64,000 nt of DNA from Pseudeuparius sepicola (Eukaryota > Arthropoda > Insecta > Coleoptera > Anthribidae), in the NCBI GenBank assembly GCA_963920635.1, contig OY987301.1:13856501-13920500 (forward strand), written 5' to 3'. Shown here piece by piece: positions 22,507 to 33,809 of this stretch (position 1 is its first letter; the number at the start of each line of letters is the position of its first letter). Made by a program: the position numbers and the translations under genes. A model generated the notes under the pieces. It was not told where the DNA came from and did not search any database. It saw nothing but the letters and a program-made list of their open reading frames with translations.

Positions 22507-22700
22507 AGATCTTAGATCATTTAGAGGATCTTAGATCGTTTAGAAGATCTTATAGATTGTTTAGAAGATCTTAGATCGTTTAGAAGATCTTAGATTCTTT
22601 AGAAAATCTTAGATCGTTTAGAAGATCTTAGATTGTTTAGAAGATCTTAGATCGTTTAGAAGATCTTAGATCGTTCAAAAGATCTTAGATCGATTGATAT
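22507..22700. repeat. Minisatellite, 19-bp unit
   Basis: About ten copies of GATCTTAGATCGTTTAGAA with point changes. Degenerate GATCTTTGATCTAAGATCG material in inverted sense continues to about 22830. Each unit contains the palindromic core GATCTTAGATC. Confidence 0.9.
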
Positions 22701-22999
22701 TTTTTAAACAGATCATTTTTAGACGATCTTTGATCTAAGATCGTTTTTGCATGAAAAGATATATTTTTAAACGATCTTAGATCTTTTTTTTTTTGAAAAA
22801 CAATCTGATCTATGATCTAGATCTTTTTGGCGCGATCTTTCCCATCTCTGTGCTGAATCCAGTGGTATGCACAGATTTTAAAAAAATGCTAATACGCAGG
22901 CTGGAGGGCTGACTCCGGTTACAGTGCACCAAAACGTGTTCTTCCCAAGAGAATGGCTTCCTAGTCGGTTTTTTAATATACCTACCTTTTAACAAACAA

Positions 23000-23220
23000 C
23001 TTTGGATGTCATTACGTACTTACCTAACGGTCACGGTTCATTTTCCGGCCTTAATGAATTTAATAGTAATAGTGGAGCCTGGAGATGGTGGCATTTTTTG
23101 CTATATGGCTTTCTGCTTGCGTTCCCTTACCGTTACGATTGTTTCACAATCGGCGAACGCCGGGATCATACCTGGAAAGGTCTACGTGCTCTTTGCGTCT
23201 CGATTCGTAGTCATTAGATG
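23000..23220. promoter_or_regulatory. Putative conserved regulatory segment
   Basis: Repeat-free DNA of balanced composition with a CCTTAATGAATTTAATAG homeodomain-type patch. Two overlapping 71-codon frames have no recognisable domain. Confidence 0.25.
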
Positions 23221-25165
23221 AACTACAATTATACTGATTGCGAAATGTTTGTTGTTTCAATTCTCGTAAAGTTAAAATTGGGACCACGAGTCGCTAATGT
23301 ACAGGGTGATCCACATAATATTGCACCCCCCCCTTAACTTCTTTTAAAATAACAATATTAATAACATAACCCTAAAACTTAAGGAAGAGTAGTTTCCAAA
23401 ATATCAAGATCCAGCTAAATAGACAAACTATACATCTATGGAAATAGGAAAAACTATTAAAAAAACTATACCTAATCTTCTGCAACACCATTATTTGTAT
23501 GTGGAATACCATTTTGAAATAGTCGCAGCCCCTTCGTTCCGTTGCAATATTTATTTAGCGATTATTTGCCACATTGAAACGTCAATCAAACAAAATGATT
23601 AGGAAATTTTAAAATTGACCAATCACGCCTATTTAATTCTGAGTATAAAATGTTGCTATTAAACGGCGTCTGTTTTTTTTTTTTCACTTAATGTCTCCCA
23701 ATTGAGAATAATAACTTGCGTTTTTATATATTGCAAATAATTATAATAATTATTTTTAATCCCATCTATTGCAGAGATTATATTTCCTCATTTTTATTTG
23801 CATTAAGTATACTGTTGAAGCTATAGTGTTAAAATAATTCTAATTTCGAAAAATGACTTCATCTAAATCATTCCTAGATAACATAAAAACTATCCTCACT
23901 TTAGTTCGTAAATGAAAATTTACAACTTTTTTGTTTCATGATTTTAAAAAGATGTTATTGTTGGCACATTCGAGGTGTCCAGTTTTTTTTTAAAGATTTA
24001 GGCTATTTTGTAAATGTAAGTAACTCAAAGCATATATACGACATAAAAGTCTATCAAAAAACTACTTAGGTACTATGCATTTCAAAATAGGAAAGACTGA
24101 ATTTAAGAAATGCCAAAGTAAACAAATTTCCTCGTCTCCTTCCCCCCGACCCGCTAAATGTAGAAGCAAAATAAAACCGTGATATTTGTACTCCCGTGAG
24201 TCATCTATTGGTACCCGTATGTTTTGATTCCTTTACGTAATATTACGAGACTCTATGCTGTATCTGCAGGTATATACGGTAGCAAGATTGTAGATTCGTG
24301 TCTGTGAGCCGTCACACATGAAAAGTCTCGACTTATTCTCGTTTTCTTGGTCACGATCTCTCGCCTTTGTTTGTTTTCATTACAGGGTACAGAAATTACA
24401 CAGTTCTGACGGGTTTTTGTTGCGATTTCGCGTATAGTATTGACGCCAGCACTTTGAGAAGTCTCTCCTGGGGTTAATCACCAAGGAACACGTCGAACAG
24501 TAACATGTACAGCATGATTCATTTTTCAACAAATTATGAGCGTCCTGACGCATTATTTTTTTTTTTCTAAAAACATATCTCTTTTATTATGCTCTTTATA
24601 GGTATGTTTTCCAAATATAGTTTTTTACTAGACTCTGTCGTTAAAAAGTTACACAGTGTGCAAAAAAACATCATTACAATAATGGGCTAATTTGTTTTTG
24701 GTTAGCATTAACAGGGTGGTCCACAAAGTTTATTATAACTGAAAAAAATGAAAATTTCAGTTTTAATGAGGACTATCTTACCATTTACTAGGTTTTATGA
24801 AGGTACTTAAAGTGGACACAGATTTTTCATTGTAATAATATGTTTTAGCTGCTTCCTAGAATTATAAACTGAATTATTCCATGTATTCTCGGAAATAATC
24901 CTCGTATGGACCGGAACAGCGACGTCACTGTTCAGGATATTTAATTTTTTTTTTCATTTTTGGCTTAAATATCCCATTATTATACATGCCGAAGCATGGT
25001 TTGAATAGCTATTTTAGCTAAAATAAGGTTATGCCGCTGTACCTAACGTTGGTTACCTACGTCTTGTCTGTCAAATTTGACATTTTATAAGGTGGTGTGT
25101 TTCTGGTGAAAAGTTTTGAAGACGAGTCGACGCCCGACGTCGTGAATTTTTTTCACCAGTTTTCA
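23221..25165. other. Intergenic DNA with isolated MITE tips
   Basis: TACAGGGTGATCC at 23299 and ACAGGGTGGTCC near 24711 are same-orientation mariner-type tips without partners. About 24170-24480 is GC-richer and repeat-free. No genes. Confidence 0.35.
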
Positions 25166-25169
25166 CTAG

Positions 25170-26852
25170 TATGCAATGTGTCCTAAATAATAATGAACAG
25201 CATGGGGATCTTGCAAACGGTGAGAGATAGAACAACGGTTAAATGGGGAAAAAGTTGCGCAATTTTGAGGTCAACAAAATGGTACAAACAGATTTCGAAT
25301 ATCTTTTTTCTTTTTTCAAGGGCGTAGATATGGGGGGGGGGTGGTAAAGGGGGTAATTACCCCCCCCCCCAGAGGACCATGATAACAAAAAATAAAACTA
25401 AAAAAAAAGAATGTGGTGTATGGCGGTGGCGTTCAATTCGCTTGACCAGCCCTTCACAAATACGCGACCACTGCGTGACGCCATGAACATTGTAGAAGCA
25501 GTAGAATATTCAAAAACGTTCCAGCAAAAATATATTGTTATTTTGCTTTACCCCCCCCCCCCCCAGAAAAAAAACACATCTACGCCGCTGTCTTTTTGAG
25601 TTATTTTGAAAAAAGTTAAATTTTGAGTTTTCGATATTATTTTTTTCTGTTCGTGTTCGAGAAACCATCTTCAACTTTATTTTTTTAAATACGGTCCTGG
25701 ATTTATTTTGCAGAATTTGAAAGCACTTTTCATTGCAAATATCATGATGTATGACACGAAATATTTTAAAAATGTTTTGAGGCAATTATACTGAAAATTC
25801 CTTTTTCCGTTCGTTTATTTCTAATGCGGCCCTGTATTTAAGAATAAGAATAAGAAGTCTGAATATTAATCAGTAATGTCTTACAACTTACCTTTCAATC
25901 GGAGTACCAAAAAAAGGACGGCAAACACTAATAATAGTCACATACGATAATAAAAAATAAATAAAAATCCTCCACCTAGAAGGCTCTGAAACAACGAAAC
26001 CAACCCCTTGTCATTTGTCATTACTACCGCTGTATCATTTAGTTAATAATTTCTATTATTAGAAATGGAGGGTGCTTTTTCAAATGACGACAAATTTAAC
26101 ATGTTAGCACGTTATATCTTGGGTCACAGAAATTGTGTAGAGGCCGAACGAATGTATTGTTGAAATTAATAAATAGCAAAAGTTATTGCTTTTATTGGCT
26201 TAAAGCTTTCTTCTCATAATTAGAAAAAGCGAATAATTTACTCCAAAACACAATGCGACACTGTTTGCTGTACGACAACAGAGGAAAGCACTAACCACAC
26301 AGGGCCATATTTAAAAATATTAAGTTTTTGTAGCAAAAATAAACTGTAAGTTAAATTGTTGACAATACTGATTAATATTTAGACTTCTTATTATTAAATA
26401 CAGGGCCGCAATAGAAAAAATGAATAATGAATAAAAACGAATTTTCAGTAGGTATGTGTCTTTAAAAATAGTTTGTGTCATACATCACGGTATTTGCAAT
26501 GAAAAGTGCTTTAAAAATCTGCAAAAAAATCCAGGTCCGTATTTAAAAAAATAAAGTTGAAGATGGTTTCTCAAAAACGAAATGTTGTAGAACAAATCTA
26601 AAAACGCCATCTTTAAGCCCGTTAAAAAGTGTCATAAGAAAGTGTTTTTCTTTTTTTTTCCTATCTGTGGTAACAACTAACAAAAAATTTCACTTTTTTC
26701 AAAATAACTCAAAAACGTGATATTAGAAATCTGTTTGTGCCATTTTATGGACCTTAAAATTGCGCAACTTTTTCCCCATTTAACCGTTGTTTTATCTCTC
26801 ACCGTTTGCAAGATCCCCATGCTGTTCATTCTTATCCGGGACACATTGTATA
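25170..26852. mobile_element. Foldback element, mariner-type ends, copy 2
   Basis: Second copy of the family at 89-1601: the same tips (CAATGTGTCC, TGAACAGCATGGGGAT), the same arms and the same unique centre (ACATACGATAA, AATCCTCCACCTAGAAGG). TA lies at 25170-25171 and 26851-26852. A 274-bp hAT MITE interrupts its left arm. Its right TA is shared with the next element, which inserted there. Non-coding. Confidence 0.82.
25317..25590. mobile_element. 274-bp hAT MITE nested in foldback copy 2
   Basis: Left end CAAGGGCGTAGATATGGGG and right end complementary to CAGCGGCGTAGATGTG, with G-runs and C-runs just inside. The flanks are TCTTTTTT (25309-25316) and TCTTTTTG (25591-25598), an 8-bp duplication with one mismatch. 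The foldback arm at 89-1601 supplies the uninterrupted version. The tips resemble the CACGGGCGTAGCC family at 2024 and 39641, so it may be a distant relative. Confidence 0.8.
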
Positions 26853-27247
26853 CCGTAAAACGGGGTTACTTTGCACCACTTTTTTTCCTAATTTTTGAAA
26901 TGCAAAAGTTAAAATATTTTAAATCCAGTATAGGTATTTTTTTTTGTGGAAGACAATTGAATAGGTTATAAAACAAGTGTACCTAGGTTTAGAACTAGGT
27001 TTAACGCGTCACTAAAAGGTGGCACTCATTTTAATTGTGGTGCAAAGTATATCCTACAAGAGGTATACTTTGCACCATTTGGAATTTGAATTATTTTTAG
27101 CCTGTAAACTGACACTAATGCAAAGAAACCCGACGTAAATATTTACTTTGCACCACAATAGATACCTATGTAGGATTTTTTCCACATATTTAATTACTTC
27201 ATTTGGCCAATAATAGGCATTTAAAGATGCTATTTTTTATTGGGGTA

Positions 27248-27540
27248 ACAACCTCCTTAATATGGGTATCAAATGAGAGGGCTTGAAGAGTAGAAAACTA
27301 TGAAGTTAGTGACATCACACTAAATTCAATATGGCCGCCTCTCCAAGATGGCGGATTAAATTTTCTTTTCAACCCCCTTAATATGGGTAGGTATCAAACG
27401 AAAGGGCTTGAAGAGTAGAAAACGATAAAGTTAGTGCCATCACACTAAATTCAATATGGCCACCGCTCCAAGATGGTGGATTACATTTTCTTTTCAACCT
27501 CCTTAATATTGGTATTAAATGAAAGGGCTTGAAGAGTAGA
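27248..27540. repeat. Tandem units of about 128 bp, array 2
   Basis: Units starting near 27248, 27375 and 27505, same family as 20690-20960 (ATGGGTATCAAATGA, GGGCTTGAAGAGTAGA, CACACTAAATTCAATATGG). It lies inside the pogo-like element. Confidence 0.8.
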
Positions 27541-27580
27541 CACCACTGAAAGTGGTGGATGAACACCACTGAAAGTGGTG
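27541..27580. repeat. Two tandem 17-bp hairpins
   Basis: CACCACTGAAAGTGGTG at 27541-27557 and again at 27564-27580, separated by 6 bp. Each is a perfect 7-bp stem with a 3-nt loop. Confidence 0.9.
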
Positions 27581-27969
27581 CAAAGTATCCCCAATTTTCT
27601 AGAAAACTGTTATTATAATAAAAAAATATTTTTTCTTCGATTCAAAATTCTAATAACTTTGTTTTTTTTTATTATATGTAATAAACAATAGTGGGTACAT
27701 GCAATGAAATGTATTCTTACCGCGTCTTACCAGCTAGAAATTCCTTGGCAATGCAATTTTGGAGAACTATAACAACGAAATTTTGAAGTTAACGGTAACA
27801 GCTGATCAACAACTAATGGCGGGAGGGGGAGTCTAACCTGTTGCTATTACTTATTGCGGCTCCATCCATTAGTAGAAAATGTTATAAAGTGAAAAAATCC
27901 AAATTAGAGGAAATAAGTGTCTATAAATAACATTTGCATTTACATTGGTGCAAAGTAGGCCTGAGACAA

Positions 27970-28232
27970 AATATCGATAAAATCGAAAGTATCGATACTA
28001 TCGATTTTATCGATACTCGATATTCAATTTCGATAAATCGAAATATCGATATTATCGATATTTTCGATCTTTCCGATTTTATCGATCTTTTCGATTTTAT
28101 CGATCTTTTCGATTTTATCGATCTTTTCGATTTTATCGATCTTTTCGATTTTATCGATTTTATCGATCTTTTCGATTTTATCGATATTTTCGATTTTATC
28201 GATATTTTTGATTTTACCGATCTTTCCAATTA
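27970..28232. repeat. 18-bp ATCGAT tandem array A
   Basis: Unit GATTTTATCGATCTTTTC repeated with few changes, preceded by irregular ATCGATA-rich sequence. It reads as I-D-F/L repeats on both strands, hence the spurious long ORFs. It is separated from array B by about 100 bp of unrelated GC-richer sequence. Confidence 0.93.
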
Positions 28233-28329
28233 TATCTATCTTTTGATAGGAATAAAGGAAATTGCTGCACCCATTGCGTCCAGGCCGCGCCCGCAGAAAG
28301 CCGATCGAATTTTTTTTGTCTAGCTTCTT

Positions 28330-28685
28330 AAATAAAATTGATTATATCGATTTTATCAATAAGATTAATTTTATCGATAAGATCGATTTTATCAATATGA
28401 TCGATAAGATCGATTTTATCGATAAGATCGATTATATCGATAAGATCGATTATATCGATAAGATCGATTTTATCGATAAGATCGATTTTATCGATAAGAT
28501 CGATTTTATCGATAAGAGCGATTTTATCGATAAGATCGATTTTATCGATAAGATCGATTATATCGATAAGATGGATTTTATCGATAAGATCGACAAGATC
28601 GATTTTATAGATAAGATCGATTTTATCGATAAGATCGATTTATCGATTTTATCGATATTTTTTCAGTATCGATTTCCGATACTGA
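28330..28685. repeat. 18-bp array B with dense TATCGATA octamers
   Basis: Unit GATTTTATCGATAAGATC, more than a dozen copies. Nearly every unit contains TATCGATA, identical to the Drosophila DRE (bound by DREF) and containing the CGATA word of BEAF-32. It ends with a hairpin CAGTATCG...CGATACTG at about 28665-28685. The sequence match is direct; binding in this organism is inference. Confidence 0.93.
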
Positions 28686-28829
28686 AATTCGGAGATCGAA
28701 CAGCCCTAGTGCAAAGTTATCCTGACAGGTGCAAAGTAACCCCGTTTTACGGTACAGTGTGTTTCGTGTTTCACTTTGAGTCGAGACAATCCCGTCTCGT
28801 CATTTAGCACCATGCACCTTCATCTGAGT

Positions 28830-29180
28830 GCCCCCAAACGGAATTTTAGGCACGCTCGTAGGCGCCATCGGCCGCAGTCGGTCGACTGCGCCTGCGCAGA
28901 GCGCTTCCCGACGCGTTTTTCGATGGCGCAGCGCGCAGCGGCCGTAATGAAGCGGCCCGAGCCGGCCCCCGCAAAAAATCCGGGCCCGCAATAGTAATTT
29001 ATGCATTCCGAGGGGGCATCCGTGCCTGCGAAGCGCAGGCGAGGAAAACAGCCGTCGGAATTCGAGCGGCCGCCGCGCCGATTCGCCATGCAGAATGGGA
29101 CCGTTTTTCTGGACGCGCGCGTATAGCCGACAGAAATGCAATCGAGGCGGCCGCGGTAGCGGACAACAGACAACCATATT
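28830..29180. promoter_or_regulatory. CpG-dense island 1
   Basis: Very GC- and CpG-rich with an embedded AT core (AGTAATTTATGCATTCC near 28994) and short palindromes (CGCAGTCGGTCGACTGCG near 28874). Long overlapping frames exist on both strands, as expected in GC-rich DNA; none has a recognisable domain. It could be a CpG-island promoter or conserved enhancer of a nearby gene. Confidence 0.4.
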
Positions 29181-29279
29181 TTTATGTCGATCCCTGTTTG
29201 GGGGGGGGGCTCGCCATTGTATGTTTTTGGTTGCCTGTATCAATGTATTTTTATTTCCAACTAGCTGGAAAAAGTAGCG

Positions 29280-31780
29280 AATTTCAAAGGATTACAAAAA
29301 ACACGGGTATTTTTAAAATATCCATAGATACCAATGACACTAGTTTAAAAGTTATGGGCGAGATTTTTTTTTTTAATTTCAAACTTTATACCGGCATAAA
29401 TTCGTCTATTTTGTCTCTTGAGCCGGAATTTTACCTTCGTTAAGATTGGCATAGGTTTCGGAATATGCTCGGAACGAAAACACGGTAATAAACATTGCAA
29501 TTATCCAATCTTGTTGTAAATAAAAAACATAGGCAAAATACCCCTTAAATTATGCAGCGGGAATGCAAAAGTGTGGCTATTATTTATCAGATGGCGCGAA
29601 AAACAGACGATCGATGAACGGTTGACGCTGTTGTTACAGGTCCAGTTTAATAATTACATATATTATGTTCATATGATCAATTTTACGTTTTGGCGATATA
29701 ATATTTAATCAACTAAGCTTTCTGATTACTTTTTTATGTTTTTGTATTACTTCCATATTATTATATACTATGAATTGCGAATTTTTAATATTAAAATAAT
29801 ATAAAACTTCAAGGGAGACCCTCGTAGCTCAAAGACTCCGATCTGTGATTTTAACCCCTCTCTTTTTAGCAATGGTTCATTGATTTTTAGCTTGAAAGGT
29901 ACACGGCGGCACTAAAAACTGCTTTAGTTGACTTTGCATTATTTATACGTGTGGGTTGGGTACTGTTGTTCTTATAGTTATGTCGCCGATATGTATTTTT
30001 CGTGAGGAAAACACAATCGTTAGCATATAAACTGACATTAGGGGAGGATTCATGTCTATGTCTCTATATGTATAGGTATGTCGAAAATTCTCTATACCGG
30101 GTGTTCCATTTTAATAAATGCAGCTATTATAAATATCTCAAAAACGAAAATCACATAAAAGTTGAAGCATATTATGAGGTGTAATGTAAGACGCACGTTT
30201 TCACTTGTAGGAAGACGACGTTTTCAAGGTCACTTGAATGTCTATTGTGTTTTTTACTGTTAAAGGCATATCTTTAGTTAAAGAATGTGATTCGGCACGT
30301 TTTCTGTAGGTATAGTGTATTGCTGGCTTAAAAGTTCTGCAAAATTATGTTTAGTTTTTTTAATGAAATGAAACATGGTCTTTTATGTGTACATAAGGTG
30401 TTTCTTCGTTTGCATTAACACTACATTCAAACACACATTTTAGGTAACGCAATAATTAAGATAAATACATATCTCGAAAATAAAAAATGAAAAAAGAAAA
30501 CGATATATTGATGCGAAAGAACATCTTCTGTATTTTTTGAGGCAAATTAATGATTTAAAAACCAGTTTGTTGCAGTTTTTTCCAAACAATGTAATGTCGT
30601 TTGGAAAAAAACAATCGAACGTCAAACAAAAGTTATAACCAAAAAACCTTTTTGGAAAAAATGAAGATGGTGCAAAATGTATCTTTTTATTAATTTAAAC
30701 ATATTTTTTTATTAACGGATAATAATAGAACACATATGCAGTTAACTTTGGGGTTACCTTTCGATTAAAAACAAGAAAAAATAACCGACTCAAACGTGGT
30801 CACGTGACTTTCGCTATCTGTCAAAAATTATATTTAAAAAATACAATCCCTAAAAATTGGCTTATTTGTTACAATTTCAAAACGTTTAACTTGAAAAAGT
30901 CGTTTCTATTTTAATGTTACATAAGCGCCTATTTCCTATTTATAAAATTTCTTAAAATTTTAAAAAGTCATTACTTCGTAAAAACTATTTTATATCACTA
31001 GCTATACAACATAATTTTTTTTCGGTTTATCAATTAGGGTAAGTATTGTGATCATTCATGCGGTTTTGAGGGAGAATTATTATGTCATGACAGTAGATTT
31101 GACAGCCGGTAGGTAGTCCTCTTACTTAATATTTTACTCAACAATATTCTTAATAACTATGACAAAATATAGAAAAATAAAGGAGCGTAAATATTCATAT
31201 TATTATTTTGTGTTTAACAATTCACAGTTTCAATGCCAAAATACGCCAGGATGGGAGCGATGTGCTGTTATTTGTATAAAAAAGGGGGTCGGTCCGCCTG
31301 CCTCCCCCTAGACCCCTGGTTCCGACCAACGACCTTGCTTGCCGGGCAACAAAACAACTTATAAGGAACGGAAACTTATTTTAGCGCGAAACATTACTTT
31401 TTATTCTCGCTCTGTACCAATGGCCGCTCTCCAACTCCAGCGCCATCTTACAGACACTTGCGGAATTTTTGCACTCCAGTAAACAATTTCTGTTTTAGCA
31501 ACATTTATCCTAGTTAGGAACACGGTCAAATGAAGGTCGTCGCGAGGTGATGACGTTTTATTTCCGTCCTTAAAGGTGTAACGAAGTTACTAGTTTCCCG
31601 TTTTCATTCTTATTTTACATCCACTTGATTCTTCCGCCGCGCTATTTTTAGCGCCCGGCCGTCCGCCGTAGTAGTTTTTATATTCACATTTAATTAAATC
31701 CTGAGTTTGATTACTTTCCGGCTTTCCGCCGCTAAATAAGAAATTCCTGTTTTACCAAGAGGGATAAGGGATACCGAAAA
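29280..31780. other. Unannotated AT-rich DNA
   Basis: One MITE-like tip (CCGGGTGTTCCATTTTAAT near 30098). GC rises only near 31250-31700. No gene supported. Confidence 0.35.
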
Positions 31781-31789
31781 GGGGTAGAA

Positions 31790-32510
31790 CCGGGATATTA
31801 ATTCAAATTGCAGCTAGAGCCGCCGTTCTTTTTGGGAATCCGGGTATATTGGACAAGCCCGATCCAGAGAGACCACCGTCCGAGACCTGTGGGGGGTGCA
31901 ACAACCCCTAACTGCCCGTATAGCCGCCGGCGACCGTTTGGACTACCAGAATAGAGGGGACGATCACCTGAGTCTTCGCCGCGGCCCCGACCAATGGGCG
32001 GCCAGCGCACTCGCCGATGGTGGCGCCGCCACACGATATAAAAAAGGCTGCGGTCGCCGAGGAGGGTATCTCTCTCTCCCCCCCTTCTGCCTGCTTCTTC
32101 TTCGGCACCTCTTGTGCCGATATATACCGGATGAGTATTGCCAGGAAAAAAAATCCGCGTGGTAGTTGGAATGACGAGAATTCCCGGACCAACCTCCTGC
32201 TGGAGCACCCCTAATTAAACAAGAATAATAGTTTGAGGATAGGAAATTTTAGAGCGTGCTACCGCTCCACATAACCGCTAGTAGATTGTTTAACTAGAAG
32301 GTAGATCCTATGCACTGCCTGACAGACAACGTTTTCTTTTCTTACAGATCGGTGGACCTCTCTGGGCCGGCGACGCCTATTTATCTATAATAATTGTAAA
32401 AATCACATACGCTAGAAAGTTGTACAAAATAAACCATGTTAATTTTGCTTTAACATTCGTTATTTATACTGCAACCGTTTCACCGGAGGTCCAATTTTTC
32501 CTTTCTTGCC
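31790..32510 (+). promoter_or_regulatory. LTR-like or gene promoter segment
   Basis: A GC-rich block ends in a TATA box (TATAAAAAA at 32037-32045), followed about 30 bp later by a pyrimidine-rich, Inr-like stretch. About 380 bp further is AATAAA (32428-32433). Promoter plus poly(A) signal within 400 bp is the layout of a retroviral-type LTR. However, I could not find TG...CA ends with a target duplication or adjacent gag/pol. It may instead be a CpG-rich cellular promoter. Frames of 90-136 codons on both strands have no domains. Confidence 0.35.
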
Positions 32511-33180
32511 TAAAAAGAGGCTATAAGGAAGCCCACCAGTGAGTACGAAAAAGGGGAAAATCGGACGTGAACACAAATAGCGCTATAAAGGCGATAATCT
32601 AAAAACGCTCTTGAATTGTACACTAGAAATGACATTTCTTAATTTGGTAATCCAAGGTTGGCAGCATTGTTGTCAGAACTTGTGACAGATGCCTAACCTT
32701 AACCTTGATATTCTGTGTCTCTACCTAACTTCAAACACAGAAACTAGCCTTTTTCTGTGTTTGGCATTAAATACTACCAACTCAAGTGATTTGTTTTCAA
32801 AAAAACAATTTTCAACTCAAATACTGCATTATATTGCGCATATTTGAACAAAAAATCAGTCAAATCTGATGTGTCGTTTGGAAAAACAATATACTTAAAG
32901 TTTCTGTCAACTTTATATTAGAGAAGAAGAAGAAAATACATTTCAAGTATAGGTACCTATACTTGAAGTAATAATTTCACAAATTAAGTAAGAAATCTCA
33001 GATTTGATTTGATTTCAAAAATGCGACTAATTTGTTAAAATATGGAAGAAACCTATGCAAGAGAAATATTTTTCCTAATACACTTATTTAAGTACCTGTA
33101 GTTAAACTTTTAAATAAAATAGCCATACATGAATGTCTCTTGTATCTGACGATGAGCAATCCACCTTCATTTATATATGA
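32511..33180. repeat. Dispersed repeat 1a and flanks
   Basis: About 32780-32900 (ATTATATTGCGCATATTTG, then AAATCTGATGT and AAACAATATACTTA) recurs at about 34195-34306 in the same orientation. The class is unknown. A 26-bp perfect palindrome, centred on GGTACC, lies at 32942-32967. Confidence 0.6.
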
Positions 33181-33189
33181 TTCGTACAC

Positions 33190-33400
33190 GTAATTGCAGT
33201 CAAAATCTCCGCCTCGTTACTTGCAGCATGTTGCAATTTCGCGTCTAATTTGTATAAACCCGTTGTTTTCAGGTTTGCCATTTGCCGGTAATTGCGCGTG
33301 GTCGACAGATCGTGGGCATCGAAAAATAGAAATGAAAAACTCATTTATTAATAACGAACAACTAATTGTCCTGACCCACTCTCTATTTTCGCCGGCTTAT
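33190..33400. promoter_or_regulatory. Putative regulatory segment
   Basis: Repeat-free, balanced-composition DNA with CpG-containing words and ATTTATTAATAACG and CTAATTG homeodomain-like sites. No coding support for the 69-codon frame. Confidence 0.25.
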
Positions 33401-33518
33401 TGAATCACACCTCACACTGAAGATATCTTAGTACTTACCTTCAAAGTTACCGCAATCATTTATCACATCCTACAAAATGTCGGGATCGTTTTTCTTTTTC
33501 TGAAAGGATTCGTCAATA

Positions 33519-33803
33519 GCCGCGTTCCTTTTGCCACTTTTTTTTTAAGAATTCTTACTTTATCTCAGTTGGTGACAGTTCCTTTTACAAGTGAGAATAT
33601 GAGCTAAAGTGCGATTTTTACCTCCCCCTTCACCCTTCAAGCACATCCTCGCGATGACACTCACTATCGAGCATATTGGCTCAGTTTGGTGGTGGGAAAA
33701 ATGACCCTTTCACAAGGTGAGCCTTTGACAGGAAAACACAAACTGAGTGGCTGGGCTAACAACTGAGCTAAAGTTCTCAGTCTAGGGGCAAAAGGAACGC
33801 GGC
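33519..33803. mobile_element. 285-bp MITE, TA target
   Basis: Inverted tips GCCGCGTTCCTTTTGCC (33519) and its complement ending at 33803, flanked by TA on both sides (33517-33518, 33804-33805). Non-coding. It is Tc1/mariner/pogo-like by target only. Confidence 0.8.
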
Positions 33804-33809
33804 TAATAC

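Larger units (their letters stand above)
26853..28752. mobile_element. Non-autonomous element with pogo-like tips
   Basis: Inverted tips CCGTAAAACGGGGTTACTTT (then GCACC) at 26853 and the complement ending at 28752, with TA on both sides (26851-26852, 28753-28754). GGTGCAAAGTA sites recur inside, near 27040, 27575, 27950 and 28708, with inverted copies near 27065 and 27145. The core GTTACTTTGC is shared with the tips of the autonomous pogo-type element at 53594-56238, which also uses TA. No transposase of its own. It carries the second 125-bp repeat array and the TATCGATA-rich arrays as cargo. Confidence 0.78.

Noticed and set aside
22507..22700. CRISPR-like array
   Set aside because: Units are contiguous with no unique spacers. 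The context is eukaryotic.
27921..28807. Long open frames (102, 129 and 181 codons) across the ATCGAT arrays
   Set aside because: They encode only I/D/F/K/S hexapeptide repeats on both strands, caused by the 18-bp unit length being a multiple of three.
28800..29243. Arg/Pro-rich frames in CpG island 1 as coding genes
   Set aside because: Open frames on both strands follow from high GC, and residue composition has no domain signature.
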